Shown piece by piece: positions 1-12,660 of a stretch of DNA of 64,000 nucleotides (the stretch's first letter is position 1; each line of letters opens with the position of its first letter). Under the pieces are notes generated by a model. That model made no database searches, was not told the DNA's origin, and saw only the letters and a program-made list of their open reading frames with translations. This DNA is from Larimichthys crocea (lineage: Eukaryota; Chordata; Actinopteri; Sciaenidae). Location of the stretch: assembly GCF_000972845.2 (NCBI RefSeq), contig NC_040013.1, positions 7,342,061 through 7,406,060 on the forward strand. The letters are read 5' to 3'. The translations under genes were made by a program, and so were the position numbers.

Positions 1-1718
1 TGGTCTTAACAAAAACAAGCAAGCAATTCCTCAGGCTATCCAAAGACAGCAGGGATTCAGGCAATTTCTCAAAGTGGAAAAAGTGATGCAGGCAGGGTTT
101 GCCCAGAGGCTGGCCAGATGTTGTATGCTCCCAGACTCCCCCAGGGCGCCACCGAGAAGAAAACGGTCCAAATTGTTGGATCAGACTGCTGGTGTTTCTT
201 GTCCACCGGGCCAATGAGATGTCCAGTGTGTTTGTCAGTTAAAGGAACCTTCTTGTTTTTTTTCCCCTTCCCCTTTTAATGTCCTGTTCCATGTTCAGTT
301 TAAGATACAAGAATGTCTTGAGATCTTGTCGGCTTGTTCGATGCACCCCTCCTCATCACCGCTCACCAGGGGACCTGCACTCTGCCAGGCGGCTCTTCCA
401 TCTCAAAGCTGTCCTAAATGCGACATGAAATATGAGTCACGCTGTGCATCTGAGAGGGTCATAAACACAGCGAGCCAACACTTGAGCCCATGTGCACTCA
501 CAAACATGCTGCCGCACACCCATGGACACAACCGTATCACAAATATGCACGCTTGTACACATATGTACAGACACAAGGGCCACAGACACACAAAGCCATG
601 CGTGACACCCTGCAGTCCCTCACTGTAGATTTTGTAATGTGATCTATTACCAGTGGCAAAGGTTTTTGATGATATTGTGGTTTGGTTAATTTAATTTTCT
701 AAATTAAAAGAGAGAGAAAGCATGAAATAAGTGGATTGAAGCCATTCATTCTCAATTTTCTCAACAAGCTGTGATGTTAAAAATGGTGTAGAATGTGGTT
801 TTCTAATTAAGGCTTATGTAACAGTGTTTTTCCTCAATATTTATAAGTCCTTTTTTTCTTTTCCCCTTTAGCATGCAATTAATCTAGAACATGCAATTAA
901 ATAATATGCCTCACACAAACAATACAGTGCCTGGGGAAGTGGCAATTGGCCAATTTAACATACCTGGGAATGTACATGCATCTACTGCGTCTGTGTCAGT
1001 AAAGATGGATTGATACGCAGAGTTGCCTCATGGTCTGGTTGTAGCACAGACAGTCTTGCTTTCAGGGGCCCCTCCCCTTATATCTGATGAAGAAGAGGGC
1101 AGAAACAGCTGTGTAAGCCACAGCTAAGACCTGGAAAACCCAGCGGTGAGACAGACAACCCTATGCACTTTAATTTAATTGAGTGGTCATTTGATATGGT
1201 CCAAGCAGGCTAGACGGCTAGTTAAATTGTAATTTTTGACAGCTTGATAAATGGCACTGATGCTCCATATGGCTGCCTGAAAATAGGTTTGTCTAATTCA
1301 GTCTTTGATTGAGGGTACTAGTTTGGGACACTGTGGCATAACGTTGGGAACTGTGCTGCGTACTTCAGTGCTGTTCTTTTGTGGACCAGTTTTGTATTCT
1401 GAGAACTTTTTTAAAATAAATTAAGGTATTCTGGTCTGTCCTAAAATGGGAAATAGGTTATCGTTAGGCATGCAGTGGTAAAGTAGGCCTAGAAATGTAA
1501 GTAGGAAATGACTGCAACTTAGCACAGCTGAAATGTGTGTGTTTGTCAACTATGCACGACATGTGGTCCTTTCAGACGCAATCAATGACAGCTCTGTGAA
1601 AGTTATTTTCACTGGTTTTCAATGTCTTTCACACCACACTGAACTTGCACTCATAGTTTAACAAGGCTGAACTTTTGCCATGAACCCATAAACAGTATAA
1701 AATATGGACGTTGTATCG
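1..1718. other. non-coding stretch, no gene seen
   Basis: No convincing exon is visible on either strand. The stretch around 470-600 is rich in CA and ACA words (decayed simple sequence), which makes an open frame there without any recognisable domain. The rest is AT-leaning unique-looking sequence. The 31-bp word at 1259-1289 recurs at 2222-2252 and is listed separately. Confidence 0.6.
1259..1289 (+). repeat. 31-bp direct repeat, copy 1
   Basis: This word, starting tgatgctccatatggctgcc and ending aaaataggt, is identical to 2222-2252. The match stops abruptly on the right (ttgtct here, atgagc in the other copy). The two copies bracket the decayed interspersed repeat at about 1690-2066. A perfect 31-bp match is far beyond chance in 64 kb, so the copies share an origin: part of a longer repeat family, a local duplication, or the edges of an old element. 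Confidence 0.85.
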
Positions 1719-2066
1719 TTGACATCACCCACAGGTTTCTGAAGAGCTGTTTGGAAGCTCAGAATGTGGTGGCTCTGGTTGCCACCATCTTGCACTCTTG
1801 CCTCTGCTGCCTCCCAGCCAATTTAAAAATAAGGCAAAGATGTGGATTGGTGGACCTGAGGCGGTCTAAGTACAGTTGTCATGACCCGGGAAAATTGACC
1901 AGCCTTTTGTGCCAGGCTGCAACATATTTATTTTTGTTGTGAAGTTGGGCATTTTAATATGGGGGCTTATTGAGATTGACTTGTTCTGTAGCTAGCCACG
2001 GAGGTTGCCGCTTGGATGGATCGCAATTTGCATTGTGTCTTAAAGGGCCACCAAGGTGTAGCATGC
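1690..2066 (+). mobile_element. decayed teleost interspersed repeat
   Basis: Several phrases match a repeat I remember as frequent in percomorph genomes. In order they are: a 5' part with gacatcacccacaggtttct, a stretch reading ggtggctctggttgccacc, then ttgtgccaggctgcaacat, gttgggcattttaatatggg and ggaggttgccgcttgg. The usual middle section between the 'gattgact' phrase and the 'ggaggttgccgc' phrase is shorter than I recall, suggesting an internal deletion. It has no coding capacity. I do not know the formal family name, and orientation is relative to the consensus I remember. The edges are approximate. Confidence 0.6.
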
Positions 2067-2221
2067 CATGATTAGGCTAATAGTTAACGTAGCATTGCCT
2101 CACGGACTATGGAACATATTTTTAGCTACTAAGTTTTTTTTTTGGGTTACATGGTTCCTGTCCAAGGCTATAACTTATACTACAGTCAGTTCCACATTTT
2201 CCTCTGTAAGCGCCAAATACT

Positions 2222-2252
2222 TGATGCTCCATATGGCTGCCTGAAAATAGGT
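2222..2252 (+). repeat. 31-bp direct repeat, copy 2
   Basis: Identical to 1259-1289 over 31 bp, in the same orientation and 963 bp downstream. It is followed by sequence (atgagctaaagaacacttgg) with no counterpart at the first copy. Confidence 0.85.
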
Positions 2253-2901
2253 ATGAGCTAAAGAACACTTGGGCGTAGCAACAGTAACTAAGGAGAGCGT
2301 TTCAGTATTTTATACAAAAAAACCATCAGAAGAATTGTGACTAACGATTTAAAGGTAAGGGTGCTGTGCTTTCCTTGTTCCAGTGCACACTGTTGAGGAC
2401 AGATTATCTCTGTTGATAATACTACATCTGGATCCATGCTGTTTACTCTGAGGTTGATGAGTTGTTTGTGTGCGTTCATGCACTGGTGTCTATTAGGTTT
2501 TAATGAATCAGGCATGCTGAGTGGAAATGTTTTGAGATTGTAAATTAGAATACCTCATGCATATTTTATACATTTTCCTTGCAAACATAAAAGTACAATG
2601 ATCATTTATGCTGAATGCAGTATCCAAACGATTCACAGACACAACGTTGCCTTTAAAGTCTCCTGCTTTGTACTACTCATATAAATGCATAAATTCATAT
2701 TAATATATGTTTTTTAGGAAATTCCCCAAATTCCCCACTGTGGTAAGGTGCACATTATGTTCTTTCTATGAGCTTTCGTGCGAGAATAGGTCCGCTCCAG
2801 TGTCCTCAAACACACTTTGGGAAAGTTTAGAGCACTGTTTCAGACGTCTGTGCATCATGTCTTTGTAAGATTTGCTGTAGCACCAATACAGTAGCTACCT
2901 T
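2253..2901. other. non-coding stretch, nothing recognised
   Basis: AT-rich sequence with no exon, RNA gene or repeat family that I recognise. It grades into the TA-rich microsatellite that starts near 2902. Confidence 0.6.
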
Positions 2902-2991
2902 TTATATATCTATCTCTCAGATATCTATATATATATCTATATATATACTATATCTATATATCTTATATATAGTATATATATATATATATAG
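2902..2991. repeat. TA/TATC microsatellite
   Basis: About 90 bases of alternating TA with interspersed TATC and ctc interruptions, ending in an uninterrupted TA run of roughly 20 bases. The tract is nearly self-complementary and could extrude as a hairpin. It is expected to vary in length between individuals and to be hard to assemble. Confidence 0.95.
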
Positions 2992-5900
2992 CTGATAGTA
3001 GCTGAGTCATGGTGATGATATCCATATGGCTGTGGGGCAGCTGTACTCAGGTGGTGGAGATTTTATTAATCATTGGGTCGGTAGTTCCTCCTGTTGTCCA
3101 AGTTTCTATGTAAGCATCTGTCAGTTTAATGGCATATAATGGTGTCCACACAGCCATTGCAATCAGTTGCCCTACATCTATGAACCTTTTAGACTCTCTA
3201 CCAATCACCATGACATCCTGCAAGACTTTGTCTGGAACCAGGTTAATGAGCTACCTCCCATGAGCCATGTTACTATCTCAAGCAGTTTCACGTCTCGTGA
3301 GATTCTCATACTGTACTTTGTTAGTGCAATACAAAGTCAACTTCTCAACAAGAGTGACAGTGTCGGAATGTTGGCTTAAGCTGGAAGTGCCATTCATTGT
3401 TCACACAGAACATTGCACTTACCACCTGCTGTGTCAGCTGCAGGGTTCCTCAGGTAGCTCATGCACCGGATAAATTCAACACATGCTAGAAATTCTCTGC
3501 ATATGCCAAACTAGAGGTGTTGAAATGTATCGTTGTGTCCAAGTATATTCGGATGTTCTATTGTATCCAATCTATTTGTAGTCTTCTTTACAGCACATAC
3601 ACTCATTTGCAGGCAGTTCAGATTGTGATCTAGATCTGTGGCACCTGTTGATGGACAAAGATAAATTATGCAAAGTCTAAATAAACCAGTAATTGGAGCC
3701 ATCCCTACTCCTAAAATCTTTAGCGCACAGTAAATGTTTATTGTCTAATAAGTATGCCCCCAAGCGTTTTCACTGTTTTCCCAGGGTCTGTCTAAGTGCA
3801 AATGAATGGCAATATTTATGTTCACAGTCTGAAGCAGCGGCACATTAAGATGGTCAAACCCACTGAAAACCTGCAAACCACAGTGAGAGTTTGTGGGAAA
3901 ATTGACTGGCGATCTTTTTCCAAGACATCATGCTGCTGGGTGCTTATGACTTAACCTAGACTAGTCAAGGTTATCGCTGTTGTCAGTCTCTGAAGAAAAA
4001 ATGGTAGTAGGTGATCTCTCCTTCATAGCAGATAGACTGGGTGTCAGCATGACTGATTTAAGGTGCTTCAGGTAGGGATTATCTCTTTCTCAGTGCTAAA
4101 CAGCAAAAGATGAGTAGGGATCCATCACCGTGCCCTTGACCTTCAAAACAAATTACCTTCTTAGCATTCTCCCTGCCTTGGCTGCCACTGTTGAACACTA
4201 CAGGCTTTTTAATAGCCATAGGAAAAAAATTATGGACAAGAGACATGACTTTACATGACATACATTTCAGCCGATTAAACGTGACATGACATGCCAGCAG
4301 TTTGAACTTGCCACAGTCTTTCTGGTGCTCAGGGTAAGATGGTGACCATCTGCATGCATAATATAAATTTAAGGAATACAGAACTTTTCGTCAATATAGA
4401 GACACCCAAATTGACTCTTGGATTTCAGCATGCATTTGCTGTCAGTTTCGACATGCTTTTTCCTTTCATGTAATATAATAAATGAGAGGAAAAGTCTTGC
4501 ACACGTGTGGGTCTGCAGTCAGATCCTCAGTGTAATATAGACCCGATCATGTACTTGTTATTCTTAAAGCACTTATTCATGCACTATTGGCTATCCCACC
4601 TATGAACTTGGAGTCACTTTTTTGAGGCGGAGGTCAGCCGGCAGGAGCTGGCAAAGCATCTGCGTTACTGCAAATGTCAGGTCCCAATAATATGAGGGTG
4701 TAGGTTTCGTCTGAGCGAGAACAGAGAATAACACGACATAACTCAATGTTTCTTTAGTTTAAATCAGTTGCAGTGAGTCCCATAGGAGGTAAGGCACGCT
4801 TGCTTGTGAATGTCATACCCATAAATCTCCATCTTGCTAGTCCCAAAGATCCAGTTGCAGTTTAGGAAAATGCTGCTGAGTTGAATGAAATTAATGAAAT
4901 TACAATTGATATGGAGTAGATATTAAGGAAAAAGAGAGTCCCTTTGCTCTTCATTATAGAGTGAATACACTAAAATACCCGAAACACATCACCACCACTG
5001 GAAATCTCCATTACCATGAAGTGTTTGGGTTAATTGACGTATGTGGTCGTATCCTCTTGATTGTGTTTGTTCTGCTGGTGGCAAGGCAAGACAAAATCAG
5101 TGGGCCGGATATGAAGCCACCTCCTGAGAGGTGCCGCCTGAGGCATGGTTCAGTGCTGACAGAGGTCAGAGCTGCGCAGTTTTGAGTTGCACAACTGCCT
5201 TTCTGCATTTGGGCATAATGTTTGTACTAGCAGGCTTTACTGAATACAGCAGATTTGAATAAGCCATTATAAACAATGAGGAGGATGGAGATTAGTAATT
5301 CAATATTTTACAGTTCTTTGGATACAGTTTAATTTGTGGTTACATGCTGACTTATAAGAATAGCACACTGAGTGAAGTTCATAGGGTGAGAGGCGAGGAT
5401 GTGTTGCAAGTGCAAGGGCGACGTTTGGGGATTATAAGAGAAGAAAAATGGATTCGTACTACATTTCTGTCTTTATACTTTGCTGACACTCTGCTCCAGG
5501 TAGACTACTCCCCTCTGGCCTGTTCTCAAATTAGCGTGTGCTAGCCAAAGTCAACACAAGAGGAAGTGGAGAAACGACTTCCCTCATTCGCACCAAGACT
5601 GCTAATGCCTCGCCAGATCTGGTGTCAGAGCGGTCAGTTTAAGATGCATAGTTTGTGTTCAGTGTAAAACATATTTCAGTTTGACAAATCTGAGGAAAGA
5701 ATTTATTTATTTTATTTTAGTTCTCAGTTTGTCCTTAAATCTTAGCACATTGACAAGAGATTGTTAAAGATATCCTAAAAATATTTGGAACAGTAGTTGA
5801 TCGCACATTATGCAATGGGCAATATATAAGACACATTTAGGGCACCATATAAATATCTCTTTAAATTTCTTTTGGCTGCTAGTAAGAAAGAAATCACGTG

Positions 5901-6519
5901 GAAAGAGCTGCAGCCAAGGATGACTGGAGTACAGATGTTAATGAAATAAATTGTATATCTGACCTTTTATCTATAATATTTCAGAAAATGCATTTATCCA
6001 TCCGAGAAACAGTCCAGCACATAACTATTTGTAAAACAGTGATTTGTTTCAACAATTGTTGTGTGGATTGAACAAATTACACAATATGTTATAATGAGTT
6101 TTAGAGTTCATGGTTGGCAGATTTCATTACCTTTGAACAGAGCCAGCTAGCTGTAAACAATATGCAGTATAGATGTAATCATGTGCTATTAAAAATCATG
6201 TACAATTGCGTGCGTTGCCCATGTTAACTCACTAATTTCCACCCGGGGAATAAAAGGTTATGTGCAACTCTGTGCAGAAAACTTGTTTCAGCATCCAGAG
6301 TTTTATATCTATATTACCGAAGCCAAAACGGAAGGGTAATAAGTCTGAAAATGAGGCAAACTGCTTGTAAAACAGGTTACGCAAAAGTCACCAAAACATC
6401 ACCAAGGCACTGCTTGCCACCTCTTGATGTCAAAATTGGGTCATGTTCAAGGCCCTTCCCAACCCACCCGTGTTTAATTGCCATGTGCTAAAGAATTTCC
6501 CATGTGCTCACAAACCAGT
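2992..6519. other. non-coding stretch, nothing recognised
   Basis: About 3.5 kb without a supportable gene or repeat. Open frames here are at most 75 codons and show no known domain. The words around 4790 share the first ten bases of the mature miR-124 sequence but nothing beyond (see rejected items). Short moderately GC-rich parts near 5560-5640 are not assignable. Confidence 0.55.
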
Positions 6520-6880
6520 GAAGTCTGGTGCGGCCTAATAATTGTTCACTCAAATCGCCTCTTTGTGCTGCTGTCTGCACTCAGGCGGCGAGGATTTTTC
6601 CCCCCCTTTACTCAGAACGAGCCATTGCAAAGTATTCTCTAATTGACAGGGGTTATCTCCTCAGGAATCCTTTTACTCCCCTTTGTTACCCTCAGGCACT
6701 ACATAAATGTCTTGTCTAGCTGTTTGATTTCAACCAGGAGCAAAGCTGTCTTTTCAAAAGCAATCTATGACTCACACGGACATTTATCCCTTCCTCTCCC
6801 AACACTTCCTCGCCTCTGCTCCGTCCAGTCGCTTCTTTATCCTGTTCAACGGCTCTCCCCAGTTTCAATGAGAGGAGCAT
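6520..6880. promoter_or_regulatory. candidate cis-regulatory stretch
   Basis: This repeat-free stretch carries several words typical of developmental enhancers close together: paired TAAT cores near 6534, a homeodomain plus TGACAG (Meis/TGIF type) combination at 6640-6649, and a SOX-type ctttgtt at 6681-6687. Such words are short and common by chance, so this is an inference. It depends on whether the stretch is conserved in other fishes, which I cannot see. Open frames across it have no recognisable domain. Confidence 0.18.
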
Positions 6881-9660
6881 AAGGGAGGAAGCTGTTTGGG
6901 GTCTGCAGCTATTGACTGGATTTGCTGATTGGAGAAACAAAAAAAAGCGAGCGAAATAAGCAGAAATGGCAAACACAAAAACAGACTGGTGGGCAAAAAA
7001 AAATCCCCCACTTTCTCGCAAATTGAGCAGGCTGCGTGTGCGCTGCTGATATGGATGCCCCATGAGAAGGTTCAGGTCACCGAATCCCTCCTCAAACAGG
7101 CCTCAGAAAAAAAAAAAAAAAGATTTATTTGAATTTTTCGCTTCAGAGTTGGAGAGGGGGGAAAAAAAACAGGAAACAAACAGGGTTTTTAAGCATGCTC
7201 TCTGCAAATGGGTTTTCTGTGACATTTCAGAATGATAAATTATATAAATGTCTTTGGACGCCACATTAAATGGTTCATGAAAATAGCAGGCCCTCTGAGA
7301 GTTTACTGTGCCTTCTCTGTACAGCATGCTTTGATGATGCTAAATGGTACACTGTTCTATCTGCTTTGACAAAATGTCATAGTCCTGAAAAGCTTTCATC
7401 CTGAGTAATTTTCCCTGCGTTAATGTGTTTTCTTTCCAGCGAGCACACAGTGCACCAGCGTGGCATTTAATGATCGGTCTTGACTCTCTGATGACACGGT
7501 ATTGTCTCGCTAGCTTGGATTTTACTGGCACTCGCCACGTCCATTAGAGAGCCTCTGAAATTCTAGACTGCCGCGGAGATGAAGCAGGTCAGGTTTTACC
7601 AATATTGATGTCTTAAAATATGGAATATGTCAGTTAGGTCTTGTAAGCTTGTTTGGTTGTTGTGTGCGCATAGAAATTTAAGCTCAGGTTAGACAGACCA
7701 TTGGCATGTTTCCTAGTTCTCACCAAGAAAGCAGCCCCTGTCAGACTCCCAGAAACCCTGGGCTAGAGATGAAACAGAGAAGAGTGTGTGTTGGCGTATG
7801 TGTGTACCTATGAGTGTGTACCTGTGCATCTCTGGCTTGTTTGTGCCTCATACTGACATTTCCAACTGGTGCTGGTGTAAATAAGGCAGCAAGCCACAGC
7901 AGGTGTGGGGAGCAGGACTGGGAGCAGGGGAGGTCTGCGTCCCTTCAACCCCAGGCTGCAGTGAAACCGTCCTGGAGAAGTCAATATTTGCACTCGGTAT
8001 CAAAGCCGGCCCTGTTTTTGTATCAAAAACCAGGCTGTACAGAAGCAAGCCTGTCCATTAGTCCAGGAGATGTCAGGGATGCCACATTCAACAGTTGCGC
8101 TGGTATTACACAGTTGTCATATTTTGTGGAATTGGCATAAACTGCCTCTTGGCTATTTGTTTAGAATATAAATTGTGTGCAGCCCCTTCAACATAATTAA
8201 AATAATATGGTATTTGTAGATGAACAAAGGGTCAAATGTGTAAGGTGAAAGATCTCATTATCACCTCTCCTCTGTGAAGCTCTTTTTTTGTTTGTTTTTA
8301 GCATCTTTCAGCTCATTGTTCTGATTTTATATATAGCAGCTTTAATCGTTTTGTTCAGTCTCACTGCATGTTCTCATATTCATACAGCTAATTTTATCAT
8401 AACAAACAGAAATGATGGGCAAAAGCTTTCAAATAAACCAGAATGATCCTTTTAGGATAGTTTTAGTTATTACACTTCTTTGGTATGAAATGGGCCTTGT
8501 TTAAGGGAGTTATAGGGAGGGAGTGTAAGCTCAGCCACCGCCTAAACCACATCATCTATGCTCCCAGTTTAATCTAATCTGTACAAAACTTCTAACAAGA
8601 AATATCACCCTCCTTGATCCGTTTGCTGTGAGGAAAACTGTGTACGTAGGGCACCCGTTTTAATTTTAAAACATTCACAGGAGACCAGACTGGGCTGGTG
8701 TCTGGGTCCATCCCTCCCTGTCTCTTGAAAATGTGTGGAAAAACACTTACATGGCTTCGCTTTGATTTGCAGTGTGTACAGAGGGGTTTCCATCACAGCC
8801 TCGCTTATGTGGCCTGCTGCTCACGCTCCAGTCTGCTCATTGAAACCATCCTCTCACAGCGCTCCAAGACAAGACAGTGTCTTGACTCTATCACATTGCA
8901 GTGATTTTTTTTTTTTTTTTCAGCAGTGAGGGAGTTTCTGTAAATTTACTAAAGGAGGCTTGGATCTGTTGGTAAAACGCCTCCAGCAAAGAGACACCAG
9001 TAAGAAAGGATTACACACCAGGGATAAAAGATCAGTGTGTTGGAAAATGTTGCAGCACACATACTCTTAAAGTAAACAGGCTCTCGAAAGCCATTACTCA
9101 ATTATACAATTGTGAACAGACCACATGAGTCAAAGGCTGACAAGCTTTTGGTTAACACTTGATGAGATGCTGCGAGGTCCAGTTTTAAAATGTGTACCAC
9201 ACTGGGTTTTTTTACACACCTACTTGCATGCGAGGCAAATCAGCCGCACTTGAGCTTTAAGGTTCCACATTAGCAGGAGCTTGTGGTAAACAAGCCAAAC
9301 AGGGCACCGCTTGCCTGGCTCTCCTGTGCTGCAGTCTTTTTTAGTGTCCTTTTATAGCCTCCTTCCTTCCTCCTAACACTCCAGCCTTCCGAGAGGCCGT
9401 GCAGGCACACTGGGGAGTAAGGAAGTCAGCATGCTTCATTAAGTGAATGTGGCACACCACGCATGTCACTGAAAACAACAGAGGCTCTGTTCAGGAAAAG
9501 AAATGACACTTAGAAATAATAGTGAGCCAGAAGCTGCCCTTGAGGAATGGCTGATGGTTACACAGCCCCCAGCTGTGGTTCACAGATCTTTATTTTATAT
9601 TAGGGAGCTGGAAGCGTTGAAAAAAAAAAAAAACCTTTGCTAGCTTGTACATGAAGTTGA
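6881..9660. other. non-coding stretch with homopolymer runs
   Basis: Contains an A run at 7107-7121, further A tracts near 7160, a degenerate TG-rich patch near 7785-7830 and a T run at 8905-8920 directly followed by cagcag. The T run plus CAG looks like a splice acceptor, but no coherent frame follows, so I do not call an exon. The part at 7190-7560 is unique-looking and could be regulatory, without direct evidence. Confidence 0.5.
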
Positions 9661-9742
9661 ACATGAATTACCACACAGCCTTTGTAGTTTTTGTTGTAAT
9701 TACATGAATTACCACACAGCCTTTGTAGTTTTTGTTGTAATT
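9661..9742. repeat. perfect 41-bp tandem duplication
   Basis: Two back-to-back copies, 9661-9701 and 9702-9742, are identical over all 41 bases. Each begins acatgaattaccacacagcc and ends tttttgttgtaatt. There is no third copy and the flanks are unrelated. Perfect identity in non-coding DNA points to a recent duplication, a polymorphic allele or an assembly artefact. Confidence 0.97.
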
Positions 9743-12240
9743 AAGTCAACTTTATAGGATCTCTGTTGAATCTGCACTCAAACCTTTAACTTTTTGAGCT
9801 GTAATTTCCTGGTATAGCCAGATCAGTTCGTCAGACACTCAAATTTTATCAAGCAAATATTATTTTATAGGCACGCACTTCATTTAAGTATCCCAATTAA
9901 ATTTTGTTCTGACGGAGTCATGTATCAGCAAATATTTGAACAAGAATACTAGATCTCCCTGAAGAACAGGACAAACTTTAGCAATCATTTAACAATGGAT
10001 TAGTGTGGCACATGTCTAGTGTATCTATGTGGCGGCCAAGATAGGGGATTAACACCTTTTTTTTTTTTAATTAGGTGGTGGTGGTGGGGATATATGTCCA
10101 CTAAGCTGGCACAAGCCCATGGCTTGTACTTGGAATATAGTCCAGCTGTAAAAATAATAATAATAAAAAAAAAAGATCAGAGCTCAACAACTCTTCGAAT
10201 TTGTGCTCAAGGATGAAGATTGTTCATGTTGATCAGAGTTTTGATAACCTATTAATTGTATAAAGGAGTTTTCTTAAATTCCCCAAAGTTTACTTTGATT
10301 TCTTTTTAAAGGTCTAACAGACATGTTGCGAAGCAAAAATACTTACAAGCCTACATTGTTTGCGTCCATGTTTATTGCCTATGTCGGTGTATTGTTACAT
10401 TCCTTTGCATGCTAATGCCATCAACTGTTGATCAGTGAAATAACTCATGAATAAACCATTGGCAGGATTGTGTCCAGCCTCTTGCACACACTCACAAAAA
10501 CATTGCTTCATAGCATTTCTGGTGGTCAGTAACTCCACAGGATAACTTTCAGAAAAAAAAGCCAAATCCAGCTCCAAAAAATGAGGAGGATTTGCTGCTT
10601 TGTTCTGTATTGTATCATTGTGAATTGAATATTTGGGGTTAGGACTATTGGTTAGACAAACATGCTTTAACATTATGCACATTTTAAAAAAAATTGACAT
10701 TTGATTGTAAATTAACAGATTCTTGCAAAAACAACTGACTCAACAATGCAAATATTTAGTTTGAACTATTCCAGAAATATTACCGCATTTAATTCACGTA
10801 TAAAAAGAGATACAGAGATTGTTTTCATGACTGATGAGTCAGTCACTTGTGCCGTGTATGTATGCTTTATGGACAGATTGAATCATCGTGCAGGGGTCTA
10901 GTATGTTGACAAGACTGAATGAATCACCGCAGACAGGTGCATGTCTGCGGCACCTCCAGGGTGGCTGTGCTGGGGGGATTAGAGAAGGTGAGAGTGTTGG
11001 AGCTCTGCCGCAAGGCCTGTCCCGGCTGCTGCTGTTTAGCCAAGACAGCGCCAGCGAAACAGAAAACAGATGACAGAAAGAGGGGTGGGAGCCGAAAGGC
11101 TGGATTGTGTGTTCCTTCTGTTCTGTGTGTCTGTGTGTTTACCCTTGAGGGGTGTCAATAGGATATGGCTACCATATTGTGCATAATAATGATCATGTTG
11201 CAACATAGTGTGGTTCTTCTATTTGCCATGCTTTGTCGGTTATTGTAATATCAGTCAAACTGAATACATGCTGTAAAGTACAATAATGACTCATCACCTA
11301 TTTATGTCGAGACATGGTCTTTACACTCGTCTGTTCAGTTGCATTTAAACCCAACAACCTCAGACGTGTGGCATTTATTTGTGTCCACTTGAAGCTAAAG
11401 ATTTCAGTATATAAAAGACCTTAGAGAATTTATTCTTCAGTCTATCCTGTGTAGATATTCTAGTTCATTTTCTACTTAAACATCATCATCCACTCATTTC
11501 CACTAACCATGTAGCTGTGCAGTGGACCATATCAAAGTGGCTCAATTAGGACTTCGGTGCCACTTCAACTTTTGCACTGGCTAACTTGGTTCCTGCCCTA
11601 ATCTTGCAGGATCATGTTATGTTTTCTCTCAGGATTTTTCAAATGATTTTATGTCATGGTAATTTTTTTTTTACATTGCCTCAAAGCCAAGACCCTAATC
11701 TTCATATTCTTTGAGGTTCTACTCCACTGGCTACAGGATACTGTCTGTGTGTTTTTCTTTCACCATCCCGGAACTGCATGGAGCAATTAATACCCAGGTT
11801 TGTTCAAGTGGGTTGTGAGTTTTGGCAGCTATTGTAGATTTGGAAACAAAACAGAATGCTGCTCCATGATCATTTTAATATAAAAATGTTGACTTTTTTT
11901 TGGATACTCAACCACAGCTGACTAAAATGAAGCCAAATAGTCAATCAGAGGTCGGCAAACTCCCTATCATCCTGCTGATCATCAAACATTTTGTGTTTCT
12001 TTGGATCAATCTGAAAGACAAAAGTTCAGATTTACCCTTAAATTTACCCCAAACCCTATTTAAAATATGGCATTCATACTACATGCTTATATGTAGGAAA
12101 TGTGTTGTAAGTATTAAGTGCATTTCAATCAGTAAACAGTTACTGTTTGAAATTTCGGACTTGCACAACAAGGATTGCAGGCTGATGGCTTAACTCCAGG
12201 TTGCACTGACCTTAGCTCACCACACACTTGTATACAGCAC
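9743..12240. other. non-coding stretch with short palindromic motifs
   Basis: No gene is supported. Small structures seen are a T run near 10058-10069, a GGT-rich patch near 10074-10090, an AP-1-like dyad at 10828-10844 (tgactgatgagtcagtca includes TGAGTCA) and a 9-bp stem with a 6-base loop at 10927-10950. The region 10880-11160 is more GC-rich than its surroundings and is open in two frames, but neither shows a known domain. Confidence 0.5.
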
Positions 12241-12389
12241 CGTGCCATCACATCATCCACTCAGTGTTGACAAGATTTGCCAAGGCCTGGAAATGCAAGC
12301 GGGTGGGAGGGCAGACAGGCAGGCTCTGCTGTCTGGCACAGGCGCAGCTCAGAGACAGACGGCTGAGCCATGTTTGATGACTCCCCAAG

Positions 12390-12570
12390 CTCATCTATCA
12401 ATCGCCACCTTTCCAAGTCCTCAAGGCCCCGTGAAGATGCCACAGATACCACACTATGACGTCAGCGCTGACAAACAGAGGAGGAAGTTGGGAAATGGCT
12501 ACTCACTTGTTTATGGTCTGGTGCCCTCAGAGTGGACAAGGCCTTTGACCTTAAAGAGCTCTCGTCAGAA
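12390..12570. promoter_or_regulatory. candidate regulatory stretch with CRE-like palindrome
   Basis: A perfect CRE (TGACGTCA) lies at 12457-12464 and overlaps a perfect 12-bp palindrome, gtcagcgctgac, at 12461-12472. The combined word also contains a GCTGACGTCA half on the minus strand, as in cAMP-response/Maf-type elements bound by ATF/CREB or large Maf proteins. A tgacctt (nuclear receptor half-site type) lies near 12546-12552. The stretch is open for 138 codons on the plus strand, but the frame starts at GTG, has no known domain, and I regard it as chance. Confidence 0.25.
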
Positions 12571-12660
12571 TTGTGAAGCAGGCAGCAGAACAACACTTGA
12601 GACTAAAATAGTAACGGGGGGAAATATGAGATTTCTGCCCATCTGTTGCGATGCTTAAGT

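Noticed and set aside
4790..4815. Ten bases, taaggcacgc, identical to the start of mature miR-124
   Set aside because: The following bases do not match the rest of the mature sequence, and I see no complementary arm forming a precursor hairpin nearby.
8905..8926. T run followed by cagcag as a splice acceptor
   Set aside because: No open frame or donor follows; a homopolymer plus CAG is common in this genome.
12242..12658. 138-codon open frame on the plus strand
   Set aside because: It starts at GTG, the first ATG comes later, no domain is recognisable, and the length is unexceptional for 64 kb.
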